Positions 1 to 8,670 of a stretch of DNA of 64,000 bases are shown here, piece by piece (positions within the stretch are counted from its first letter, which is position 1; every line of letters begins with the position of its first letter). A model generated the notes under the pieces. That model did no database searches. It was given only the letters and a program-made list of their open reading frames with translations, and was not told where the DNA came from. The translations under genes were made by a program, and so were the position numbers. Source of the DNA: Flavobacterium sp. (GTDB lineage Bacteria; Bacteroidota; Bacteroidia; Flavobacteriales; Flavobacteriaceae); NCBI RefSeq assembly GCF_004295795.1, contig NZ_SEBR01000011.1, positions 62,001 through 126,000 on the forward strand, given 5' to 3'.

Positions 1-456
1 CCGATTATTTTCCTGTCGGCCAAAACCTTGAAAGAAGATCGCATCAAAGGACTCAAATTGGGTGCCGACGATTATCTCGTGAAACCGTTTTCAATCGAGG
101 AATTGGTATTGAAGATCGAGGTTTTTTTGAAGCGTTCGCAGAAATTCGTCGTTTCTGGCAAACCAGATTATAAAGTCGGGAAATTTGCTTTTGACAGTTT
201 GAATTATGCGCTGGTTTTTGATTCCGAGAAAGTCACTTTGACCCAACGCGAGTCGGAACTGCTCAAGTTTTTCCTCGACAACAAAGGCCAGGTCTTGAAG
301 CGCGAGCAAATCCTGAAAGCGCTTTGGGGCGACGACGATTATTTCATGGGCCGAAGCCTCGACGTGTTCATTTCGCGTCTTCGCAAGATTTTGGCTTCAG
401 AAAATGTGGTTATCGAGAACTTGCACGGCATCGGCTTTCGTTTTTCCGACCGATAA
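1..456 (+). CDS. OmpR-family response regulator, 5' truncated by window edge
   Basis: The reading frame is open from the first base, so the true start lies outside the window; 151 codons are visible. The first ~35 residues are the end of a receiver domain, with the SAK switch region and the conserved lysine in DYLVKPF. Residues ~55-150 form an OmpR/PhoB winged helix (TLTQRESELLKFFL, then RSLDVFISRLRKIL). Such proteins bind promoters when a partner kinase phosphorylates the receiver Asp, which is not visible here. The histidine kinase 164 bp downstream on the same strand has a GAF sensor rather than a typical membrane sensor, so pairing between the two is possible but not shown. Confidence 0.93.
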   Translation, partial: PIIFLSAKTLKEDRIKGLKLGADDYLVKPFSIEELVLKIEVFLKRSQKFVVSGKPDYKVGKFAFDSLNYALVFDSEKVTLTQRESELLKFFLDNKGQVLKREQILKALWGDDDYFMGRSLDVFISRLRKILASENVVIENLHGIGFRFSDR

Positions 457-620
457 ACCTTGCGTTCATGCAATCGGGAGCTAAAAGTCCTGAGCCATCG
501 CGGCATTGACGGCGCGTACCAAACTGAGTAACGCGCAACCCGGATATTCAGTTGAAAATATCGCTCGCGCCACTTGGTGCAGTTCGTCGATTTTTCTACA
601 TTTAGGCACTGGCAAAAGTT

Positions 621-1934
621 ATGGAAAAAGATACGCAAATCTCGAGCAGCAACGAGACGCTTCGAATGCAGGCGCTCAGGGAATACGACATTCTCGATAC
701 GCTTGGCGAACAGGATTACGACGATATCACAGAAATGGCCTCGGTCATCTGCGAAGTTCCGATCGCGCTTATAAGTCTCGTGGACGAAAGCCGCCAGTGG
801 TTCAAGTCGCGAAAAGGTCTCGCAATCGACCAAACGCCTCGCGAATACTCCTTTTGCTCTCGGGCCATCCTAAAACTTGACGAGGCTTTGATCGTCGAGG
901 ATTCCAGAAAAGACGAGCGCTTCATGCACAATCCCTACGTCTTGGGCGACCCCAATATTGTTTTCTATGCCGGAATTCCATTGGTTTCCCAAAGCGGAAT
1001 GGGTTTGGGAACGGTTTGCGTGATCGACAACAAGCCGAGGGTTTTGACAGAAAAACAAATCGCGGCACTTAAAATACTTTCTCGCCAGGTCATGAAATTG
1101 CTTGAGTTGCGCAAGAGCAACCTACAGCTTTTGGACGCACGCGAAGCGCTGGAAACGATAAACAACGGACTTGAGGACACGATCAACAGGATGGTTGACC
1201 AACGCGTTGGGGAAATCGCCGCCCAAAACGAACACCTGGAAAGGATGAACAAGGAACTTCAATCCTTTGCCTATATTTCGAGCCACGATTTACAGGAACC
1301 ACTTCGCAAAATCCAGACTTTCATGTCATGGATTTCAGAAAAGGAGTCCCATTTGCTGTCTGAGAAAGGGCGCGACTATCTGCAAAAAACGCATTTGGCC
1401 TCAGATCGCATGCGAAACCTTATCCAGGATTTGCTTGCCTATTCGCGCACGACGGCCTCTGAGATCGTTTTCGAAAAGCGATCGCTTCAACACATCGTCA
1501 ACGAAGTCTGCGAGGATCTGATGGAAGAATTCGAGCAAAAGAAAGCGTTGATCCATTTGGATTCGGATGCCGAAATAACCGTGATTCCGTTCCAGTTCAG
1601 GCAAATGCTCTACAACCTTTTTTCGAATGCGCTCAAGTTTACCAAATTTGACATCAGTCCGATAATAAATATTTCCGTATCGGATGTCTTACATGCAGAT
1701 GGCGCGAACTACCACAAGATCAGTGTGAGCGACAACGGCATCGGGTTTGACAACGATTACAACAAAAAGATTTTCGAACTGTTTCACCAACTCCATTCCA
1801 AAAGAGGTGAAAACGGAACGGGCATCGGTCTCGCGATCGTGAGCAAAATTGCCGATAACCACAAAGGATTCGTAGAAGCACACAGCAAAAAAGACGAAGG
1901 CGCGACTTTCCACGTCTACGTGCCGGTTGCCTAA
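621..1934 (+). CDS. GAF-domain sensor histidine kinase
   Basis: A 437-residue soluble kinase. Residues ~25-165 are a GAF domain of the type found in Bacteroidota and cyanobacterial kinases (DESRQWFKSRKGL, then YAGIPLVSQSG, then GTVCVIDN). A coiled coil follows at ~170-215, then the HisKA box SSHDLQEPLRK with the phospho-acceptor near His222. The HATPase_c domain shows the N-box (LFSNALKFTK), G1 (SDNGIGFD) and G2 (GTGIGLAI), so the enzyme appears complete. There is no membrane segment, so a cytoplasmic signal is likely. The ATG at 621 gives a normal N-terminus. The stop overlaps the convergent radical-SAM stop by 3 bases. The GAF ligand cannot be read from sequence. Confidence 0.93.
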   Translation: MEKDTQISSSNETLRMQALREYDILDTLGEQDYDDITEMASVICEVPIALISLVDESRQWFKSRKGLAIDQTPREYSFCSRAILKLDEALIVEDSRKDERFMHNPYVLGDPNIVFYAGIPLVSQSGMGLGTVCVIDNKPRVLTEKQIAALKILSRQVMKLLELRKSNLQLLDAREALETINNGLEDTINRMVDQRVGEIAAQNEHLERMNKELQSFAYISSHDLQEPLRKIQTFMSWISEKESHLLSEKGRDYLQKTHLASDRMRNLIQDLLAYSRTTASEIVFEKRSLQHIVNEVCEDLMEEFEQKKALIHLDSDAEITVIPFQFRQMLYNLFSNALKFTKFDISPIINISVSDVLHADGANYHKISVSDNGIGFDNDYNKKIFELFHQLHSKRGENGTGIGLAIVSKIADNHKGFVEAHSKKDEGATFHVYVPVA

Positions 1935-4132
1935 AGCGAAAGTAGTCCGGCTTCTTTCAACTTTTCCATCGGTTTCGAAAACCAGAACAATTCAAAATCA
2001 TCCGAGACAAACGTTTCAAAATCGGTTTTAAGCTGGGCGAAAGGCATCGGTTTACCCGAAAATGCCGACAGCGATTCCAGAATCCTGAGCAACCACTCAC
2101 CTTCTTTCTGGCCAACCTGAACCGTCGTGACCGAACGCCTGTCGTGGAACTCGAGCGAAAGCATCGGCCAAGAATTTCCCTTTTTCGATTTGGTGAAAGC
2201 CGAAACGACCGCTCGTTTTCCGATCCAGACGATTTTGGAAGTCGGTTTTGTCTGGAAATCGGAATCGTCCGATAAAGCATCGTGGATGAAGTCCGGACGC
2301 ACTTTCGTACGCGGAATCCTGAAATCGAACCAATCCTGAAGCTCGTAGTCGAAACAGATTCCGTGCATGTAGTTGAACAGCGATTTCTTGAGTCCGAAGC
2401 TGAATTTGTCGTGATCAATCCCGGTTTTGTCCTTGAACGCGATATCGTTGTTGGCGAAACTCCCAACAATGTCCGAATCTGGAACTACGCCAAATTTCGC
2501 GGGTTCCAAACCCACCGGACTGTGAGCGGTCATCGCGAATTGGTGCCAAAATCCAGATTGCAGCACGCCGGCTTCGAACAATTGGCGCACCATTTCCAGA
2601 CTGTCGACGGTTTCCTGAACGGTTTGCGTCGGATAACCGTACATCAGATAGGCGTGTACCAAAACGCCGTTTTCGGTGAAATTCCTCGTGACTTTGGCCA
2701 CTTGTTCTACCGTGACGCCTTTGTCAATCAAGGCCAGCAATCTATCGGAAGCGACTTCGAGTCCGCCCGAAACAGCGATGCAACCCGAGGCTTTGAGCAA
2801 TCGGCACAAATCGTAAGCGAAACTTTTCTCGAACCTGATGTTCGTCCACCAGGTCACGGTGAGTTTTCGCTTCAGGATTTCCAACGCCAAAGCGCGCATC
2901 AAGGCCGGTGGCGCGGCTTCGTCGACGAAATGGAACCCGTTTTGTCCGGTTTGTGCGATGAGTTCTTCCATGCGATCGCACAAAATCGTGGCCGCGACAG
3001 GTTCGTAAATCTTGATATAATCGAGCGAAATGTCACAAAACGTGCATTTTCCCCAATAGCAGCCGTGCGCCATCGTGAGTTTGTTCCAGCGGCCGTCGCT
3101 CCACATGCGGTGCATCGGGTTCACGATTTCGATCACCGAAATGTAACTGTCCAAAGGCAAACCGGAATAATCTGGCGTCCCGACTTGGTTTTGTTTGTAA
3201 TCGTGGCGCAGCGAATCGTTTCGGTAAACGACTTTTCCGTTCTCGAGCAAAAAAGTGCGCTTGAGTTCTTTTCCTGACGGATTTTCGGTCAAGCCGATGA
3301 AATCGATCAGCAATTCGACGGGAAGTTCGCCATCGTCCAAAGTGATGAAGTCGAAAAATTGCAACACGCGTGCGTCACTCAGCGAACGCAATTCGGTGTT
3401 GGCAAAACCGCCGCCCATCGCGATCCTGATTTCGGGACGATTTTGTTTTAGCCATTGCGCGCATCGGAAAGCCGAAAAAAGATTGCCCGGGAAAGGCACC
3501 GAAATCAAAACGAGTTTCGGGTTTTCAGATGCGACTTTTTCGCGCAACACATCGACGGTAATCTTGTCAATGTAAGAAAGCGGTCGCGACAGCTCAAAAT
3601 AAATTTCGTCGAAAGAGTTCGCGCTTCTTCCCAAACGTTCGGCATAACGCGAGAATCCGAAGTTCTCATCGACACATTCCACGATGAGATCTGAAATGTC
3701 CTCGAGGTACAAAGTGGCCAAATGCTTGGCTTTGTCCTGCGTTCCCATCGATCCGAAAGCCCAATCGAGTTCTTCCAATTGAGAGAACCGCGAAGCTTCG
3801 GGAAGGAAGTTTTCCTGGCAGATCTGAAGCGCCAAAGTTGGGTTTTTTCCCTGCAGGAATGCGATAACCGAATCGATCGTCGAAATATAATCTTCCGATA
3901 AAGCGATTATCCGCTTGACGTTATCGGATAATTCGTCGGGTTTTCTATATTTGACATTGCCAAACAAATCCTCCAAACCGCCCTTGCAAAACACGCGAAG
4001 TATTACTTCTATGCCCAAATCGGCCTGCGTAGAAGCGATCTCTTTGGTTTTTAGGAAACCTTTGAGATAAGCCGTGGCCGGATAAGGTGTGTTGAGTTGG
4101 GTAAACGGAGGCGTTAACAGCAAAAAATCCAT
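1931..4132 (-). CDS. B12-binding-type radical SAM protein
   Basis: A 733-residue protein starting MDFLLLTPPF, typical of cobalamin-binding radical SAM enzymes. The middle has a Rossmann-like B12-domain segment (LVLISVPFPGN, IAMGGGFANTE). The Fe-S cluster motif is GCYWGKCTFC near residue 357. The first two Cys are four residues apart, not the three of the classical CX3CX2C motif. Downstream elements fit an Elp3/NifB TIM barrel (VSGGLEVASDRLL, HAYLMYGYPTQT). The family does radical methylations or rearrangements; no substrate can be named. It stands alone between convergent and divergent neighbours. An ATG at 4132 faces the start region of the next gene, so about 100 bp serves both promoters. 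Confidence 0.85.
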   Translation of the reverse strand: MDFLLLTPPFTQLNTPYPATAYLKGFLKTKEIASTQADLGIEVILRVFCKGGLEDLFGNVKYRKPDELSDNVKRIIALSEDYISTIDSVIAFLQGKNPTLALQICQENFLPEASRFSQLEELDWAFGSMGTQDKAKHLATLYLEDISDLIVECVDENFGFSRYAERLGRSANSFDEIYFELSRPLSYIDKITVDVLREKVASENPKLVLISVPFPGNLFSAFRCAQWLKQNRPEIRIAMGGGFANTELRSLSDARVLQFFDFITLDDGELPVELLIDFIGLTENPSGKELKRTFLLENGKVVYRNDSLRHDYKQNQVGTPDYSGLPLDSYISVIEIVNPMHRMWSDGRWNKLTMAHGCYWGKCTFCDISLDYIKIYEPVAATILCDRMEELIAQTGQNGFHFVDEAAPPALMRALALEILKRKLTVTWWTNIRFEKSFAYDLCRLLKASGCIAVSGGLEVASDRLLALIDKGVTVEQVAKVTRNFTENGVLVHAYLMYGYPTQTVQETVDSLEMVRQLFEAGVLQSGFWHQFAMTAHSPVGLEPAKFGVVPDSDIVGSFANNDIAFKDKTGIDHDKFSFGLKKSLFNYMHGICFDYELQDWFDFRIPRTKVRPDFIHDALSDDSDFQTKPTSKIVWIGKRAVVSAFTKSKKGNSWPMLSLEFHDRRSVTTVQVGQKEGEWLLRILESLSAFSGKPMPFAQLKTDFETFVSDDFELFWFSKPMEKLKEAGLLSL

Positions 4133-4237
4133 GTGGAGACTTTAAGTCGCAAAAGTAACCGATTTTTTTCGTCGGGCGTAAATTGTGGCAAATCGTCTTT
4201 CATCGGAAACCAAAAAACAAACAAAAACAAGGACAAG

Positions 4238-7200
4238 TTGAAACTATTCTACGCCATTGTGGCTTTGCTTTTTTGTGCGACGAGCCACGCCCAGTACGAA
4301 AAATTGCATTCAAAGGACAAACAGGAACGCGATGCCTTTCTGGCCTCGGTCAAACTCGAGGACAGGCACGGACACCTGATCACGAATCTCGAGGAAAAAC
4401 GCCAGATTTTGCTCAAGCGGCTAAAGGCTTCCGAATCGGCGAAAGCCAGCCAGAGACAAGTGGCGCTGAACGCGGTTCCGATGTGCTCGAATGGTGCTTT
4501 CGAGGAATTTACGCCAGGCGGCACTCCTACGTTGTCCAATTTCGCCTTCACTTCGGGAGATGTCTGGAATCCGATGGAATGCCAAACGCTGGAAGGAACG
4601 GCGACCGCGGGCATCCAACAGTACAATCCGAATGTTACGGATATCATGGCCACAACCGTTCCGGCCAACCATCTCGATCCTTACATTGGCGACATTGGCG
4701 CTTTCGACCAATATGCGCTCAAGATCAACCACCGCGATTCCTACACTTCGGTGAGTAAAGTGCAGGCCAAACGCTTCAAGACAGACAACGAAACCCAATT
4801 CAAGTTCAACTATAAGGTCGTGCTTCAGTCGATTGCCGAATCCGGGCACGACAATGAACAACCTTTCCTCAAAGTTCGCGTCATCAAAGCTTCGGGCGCC
4901 GTGGTCGATGAATTTTGCCTTATCGGAACACCTACAAACTGCATTTTCAAGCAATATGGCGCGATGGAATCGGATGCGATCATTTTGTACACGCCAAACT
5001 GGCAATCGGGCGTGATGGACATCAGTTCAATCGCGAACAACGAGGAATTTACCGTCGAATTCATGGCTTCGCGCTGCGGATTGAACGGCCATTTCGGTTA
5101 CGCGTACATAGACGACATCTGCTTGCTGCACTCAGACGAAAATCTTCAGGGAAGCATCACGCTCGATCCTTTGTACAAGACTTGTCCGGCGTTGCCAGTG
5201 AACGTTTGCGGCAAATTCACGATCCCGAATTCGGGCGGAATTTCGGCTACCGTGCAAAGCATCACGCTCGAACTCAAGAACGAATCCAATGCCGTGGTTT
5301 ACTCGACGACGCAAAATTCAGGCTTCGACCTGGTCAATAAGACGTTTTGTTTTCCTTTGGTCGCGGCCAATTTTCCGAACGTGACGGCAATGGGTTACAA
5401 CGTTTCGGTCAAGATCCAATATGGTTTGGTGCAGACGAATTGTTCGGGAACGAATTTCAACATTGCGACAGATGACGACGCGAATCCGGGCTACGACATC
5501 TGGTTCCTGAACTGCGCGAATTGTCCGGTTGAGCTCCACACGGCCAACCTTTTCAAATGCGACACCGATCACGATGGAACCGAGGTTTTCAACCTGAACC
5601 AACTCAATCCACTCGTCATTGCAAATACGGCCGGACTGACTTTCTCTTATTTTACGACGGTTGCAGATGCGGTCGCGAACACGAATCCGATCACGGCTGC
5701 CACAGCTTACACTTCGGGAACGCGGACGATTTTCGTGCGTGCCGAACAAAGCGCGACCTGTTTCAAGATCATCGCTTGTCAGGTCATCGTAAAAAATCCT
5801 ACGGCGACGATTTCGGGAATTCTGAATGTTTGTGCCGGAAGCACGACCTTGACCGCTTCGCCCGGCGCTTCCTATTTGTGGAGCAATGGTGCGACTTCGT
5901 CAAGCATCAATCCGACGGCGACCGGTTCTTATAGCGTAAACGTGACCGACAGTTTCGGCTGCCAATCTACGGCAACCGTAAACATTCCGAGTTCCGGAGT
6001 TGCGGCACAACCGAATATTGCACTCACGCATCCTACTTGTTTCAACGATTTCGGAAGTATTACGATCACGTCTCCGGCATCTGAAGTGAGTTTCGACAAC
6101 GGCGCAACTTGGGGAACGAGTTTGTCACTGGGCAATTTACCTGTCGGATCTTATGTCGTGATCATCAAGACGGTCATGAATTGCATTTCGTATCCGGTAA
6201 CGGTGACGATCGCGCCTTACCTTTCACCAAGACCAGATGTTTCGGCTGTGAATCCAACGTATTGCGGCGATGTAGGAAGCATTACCGTTTCTACCGTGGC
6301 GCCGTTTTACAGCTTTGACGGCGGCGTGACCTGGGTGACGCAGAACACGATGAGCAATTTGCCTTCGGGGATTTATCAGATTCGGGTAAAAGACGCCAAT
6401 GGTTGTATGTCGAACTACACCAGCGTCGACCTTTTCGGACAATTTTTGCCGATGCCGGACTTTACCGCGTTCAATCCATACTGCGGAAATCTGGGCAGCA
6501 TCACGATCGACACCCCAGCCGCCGAATACAGTTTCGACGGCGGAAATACCTGGCAAACGAGCAATACCTTGACCGGACTTGTTTCCGGAAGTTATCTGAT
6601 AAAGATCAGGAATGCGCAAGGCTGTACATCGCCTCACGATTACGTTTACCTCACTGATCTGGAATACACTTATCCGGATTACGCGATCGATCCTCCGGGT
6701 TGCGACCATTACGGAAGCGTCACGATCACGACTCCGGGCGATTTCTACAGCTTTGACGGCGGAGCGACCTGGACGACGAATCCGGTCGTGGACAATCTTG
6801 GAGCGCCCCAGAATTTTACGGTGAAAGTGAAGAAAGGCAGTTGCGAATCGTTGACTTCCTGGGTGAATTTTTACGGAAATTACCTGCCGCTTCCCGTCGT
6901 AAATGACTACGCGCCTTTTATTTGCGATGTATTGAACGATGGAAAACAAAGCGTCGATCTGTCAGATTGGAACGCGAATCTCGTGGCCTCGGTAACCGGT
7001 TTGGGCTTCCGATATTTCAGGACGCTCAACGGCGCGACCGGAATCGATGCGAATTCGGAAATCATGAATTTCAACTCCTATTTATTGGACGGCACAAACA
7101 TGGAGGTTTTCGTAAGAGTGACCGATGCGAACTATTGCCAAAACGTCTGCAAACTAAACTTCAGCCTGCTTCCCACTCCGGTCATCGCCATGGAAAACGA

Positions 7201-7873
7201 GTATCCGCTTTGCGTCGGGAAACACGTGATTATTCGCGCAGGTGTTTTTGACCGTTATCTTTGGTCGACAGGCGAAACCACAGCGTCGATCGTGATTACG
7301 CAAGACGGCGATTATTGGGTTACGGTTTTCGAGAATCACCTGACCGTAAACGGATTGCAGGAATGCGAGACCACGCACAACTTCCACATTTTTTGGTCCG
7401 ACAAAGCGATCATCACCAATATAGAAACCGAAGATTGGACGTACGACTTCAACGCCTTGCACGTATTTATCGACGGAATCGGCGACTATGAATTTTCGCT
7501 CGACAACCACCATTTTCAGGATAGTCCTGATTTTGTCGACTTGCCAAACGGCACCTACACGGTCTATGTAAGAGATAAATTCGGATGCGGAACTGTCGAC
7601 CAAATCGCGTATTTGCTCATGCATCCCCGATTTTTCACACCTAACGGAGACGGTTTCAACGACTATTGGCAAGTGAAACTCTCGAATACCGAACCCACAA
7701 TGGTCATCCGGATTTTCGACCGACACGGCAAATTGCTCAAACAGCTTTCGCCTATGGACAAAGGCTGGGACGGAACGTACAATGAAAAACCAATGCCGTC
7801 CTCAGATTATTGGTTCACGGTCACGAGAGCCGACGGTCAGGAACATTTTGGGCATTTTTCGCTCAAACGTTAA
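4238..7873 (+). CDS. Large secreted protein with SprB-like repeats and type B T9SS C-terminal domain
   Basis: I place the start at TTG 4238. It gives a textbook signal peptide (Lys2, hydrophobic core, cleavage after TSHAQ); the frame also runs up to a GTG at 4133 but that 35-residue leader is charged and atypical. The product is 1211 residues. The first ~450 residues look like a beta-sandwich exoprotein. Residues ~590-880 hold about five SprB-type repeats, recognisable by GSITI..P, YSFDGG.TW and the GSY/GIY strand. The last ~85 residues are the gliding-motility-associated type B sorting domain (FFTPNGDGFNDYW ... GWDGTYN). The type IX system would carry it across the outer membrane. An adhesin or surface-filament role is likely. 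A hairpin terminator follows directly. Confidence 0.88.
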   Translation: MKLFYAIVALLFCATSHAQYEKLHSKDKQERDAFLASVKLEDRHGHLITNLEEKRQILLKRLKASESAKASQRQVALNAVPMCSNGAFEEFTPGGTPTLSNFAFTSGDVWNPMECQTLEGTATAGIQQYNPNVTDIMATTVPANHLDPYIGDIGAFDQYALKINHRDSYTSVSKVQAKRFKTDNETQFKFNYKVVLQSIAESGHDNEQPFLKVRVIKASGAVVDEFCLIGTPTNCIFKQYGAMESDAIILYTPNWQSGVMDISSIANNEEFTVEFMASRCGLNGHFGYAYIDDICLLHSDENLQGSITLDPLYKTCPALPVNVCGKFTIPNSGGISATVQSITLELKNESNAVVYSTTQNSGFDLVNKTFCFPLVAANFPNVTAMGYNVSVKIQYGLVQTNCSGTNFNIATDDDANPGYDIWFLNCANCPVELHTANLFKCDTDHDGTEVFNLNQLNPLVIANTAGLTFSYFTTVADAVANTNPITAATAYTSGTRTIFVRAEQSATCFKIIACQVIVKNPTATISGILNVCAGSTTLTASPGASYLWSNGATSSSINPTATGSYSVNVTDSFGCQSTATVNIPSSGVAAQPNIALTHPTCFNDFGSITITSPASEVSFDNGATWGTSLSLGNLPVGSYVVIIKTVMNCISYPVTVTIAPYLSPRPDVSAVNPTYCGDVGSITVSTVAPFYSFDGGVTWVTQNTMSNLPSGIYQIRVKDANGCMSNYTSVDLFGQFLPMPDFTAFNPYCGNLGSITIDTPAAEYSFDGGNTWQTSNTLTGLVSGSYLIKIRNAQGCTSPHDYVYLTDLEYTYPDYAIDPPGCDHYGSVTITTPGDFYSFDGGATWTTNPVVDNLGAPQNFTVKVKKGSCESLTSWVNFYGNYLPLPVVNDYAPFICDVLNDGKQSVDLSDWNANLVASVTGLGFRYFRTLNGATGIDANSEIMNFNSYLLDGTNMEVFVRVTDANYCQNVCKLNFSLLPTPVIAMENEYPLCVGKHVIIRAGVFDRYLWSTGETTASIVITQDGDYWVTVFENHLTVNGLQECETTHNFHIFWSDKAIITNIETEDWTYDFNALHVFIDGIGDYEFSLDNHHFQDSPDFVDLPNGTYTVYVRDKFGCGTVDQIAYLLMHPRFFTPNGDGFNDYWQVKLSNTEPTMVIRIFDRHGKLLKQLSPMDKGWDGTYNEKPMPSSDYWFTVTRADGQEHFGHFSLKR

Positions 7874-7879
7874 AACACA

Positions 7880-7907
7880 AAGGCCGCTCATCTAGCGGCT
7901 TTTTTTT
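7880..7907 (+). terminator. Rho-independent terminator after the T9SS-B gene
   Basis: GCCGCT and AGCGGC arms enclose a 5-base loop and are followed by eight T. It lies 7 bp after the stop codon. Confidence 0.85.
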
Positions 7908-7960
7908 GGCTTCTTTTTGTCTTCTCCCGACTTTACACTGAGACTGATTTCAGATTTTCA

Positions 7961-8418
7961 AACCGCGAATGGGCGAATTTTTATCCGCAATCCGATTCTG
8001 ATCCAAACGAACTTATCGGCAAGCATTCGCGAATTCGCGGCTAAAAAAACGCTTCTCGCTTTGGAAAACAAGCCGAGATTTTCGAACCGCGAATGGGCGA
8101 ATTTTTATCCGCAATCCGATTCTGATCCAACCGGACTTATCGGCAAGCATTCGCGAATTCGCGGCTAAAAAAAACGCTTCTCGCTTTGGAAATACAAGCC
8201 GGGATTGTCGAACCGCGAATGGGCGAATTTTTATCCGCAATCCGATTCTGATCCAACCGGACTTATCGGCAGGCATTCGCGAATTTGCGGCTAAAAAAAC
8301 GCTTCTCGCTTTGGAAAACAAGCCGGGATTTTCGAACCGCGAATGGGCGAATTTTTATCCGCAATCCGATTCGGATCCAACCGAACTTATCGGCAGGCAT
8401 TCGCGAATTTGCGGCTAA
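7961..8418. repeat. Four-copy ~125-bp direct repeat array
   Basis: This fills most of the gene-free stretch 7908-8670. Copies begin at about 7961, 8085, 8211 and 8335 with AACCGCGAATGGGCGAATTT. Each carries a segment ending GCATTCGCGAATT.GCGGCTAAA, followed (except in the last copy) by an AAAACGCTTCTCGCTTTGG tail. Copies differ by a few substitutions. The ends contain the CGCGAATTCGCG-type palindrome also seen at 21.5 and 26.8 kb. Open frames here exist only because the repeat lacks stops; I see no gene. The remaining ~250 bp up to bshC hold no clear feature. Confidence 0.9.
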
Positions 8419-8670
8419 ACATTTCGTCGGAACACCGCGGCAAAAAGTATCGGCGTTCGATAGATTGGATTCAAAAAACTCCCGAAGACGAAAGTAAAAT
8501 CCATAAAAAAAAGAAAGTTTACCGGCATTTGGATTTCGTATTGAGGTTTGTAGGCGGCAAACTCTGGAAAAAGCACAAAAAATTGACCAAATGCACTCGT
8601 CACAAATCTTTCCCTATGGGAAAAGACGGCGGGAATCTTTTCGTATTTTTACGGCAATTTTCAATTCACT

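Noticed and set aside
2282..3277. 331-codon plus-strand frame opposite the radical SAM gene
   Set aside because: It is the antisense shadow of a well-supported gene and has no recognisable domain.
7917..8497. Frames of 60-100 codons in the 8-kb repeat array
   Set aside because: Each runs through several repeat units and translates to the same peptide again; no start context and no known domain.
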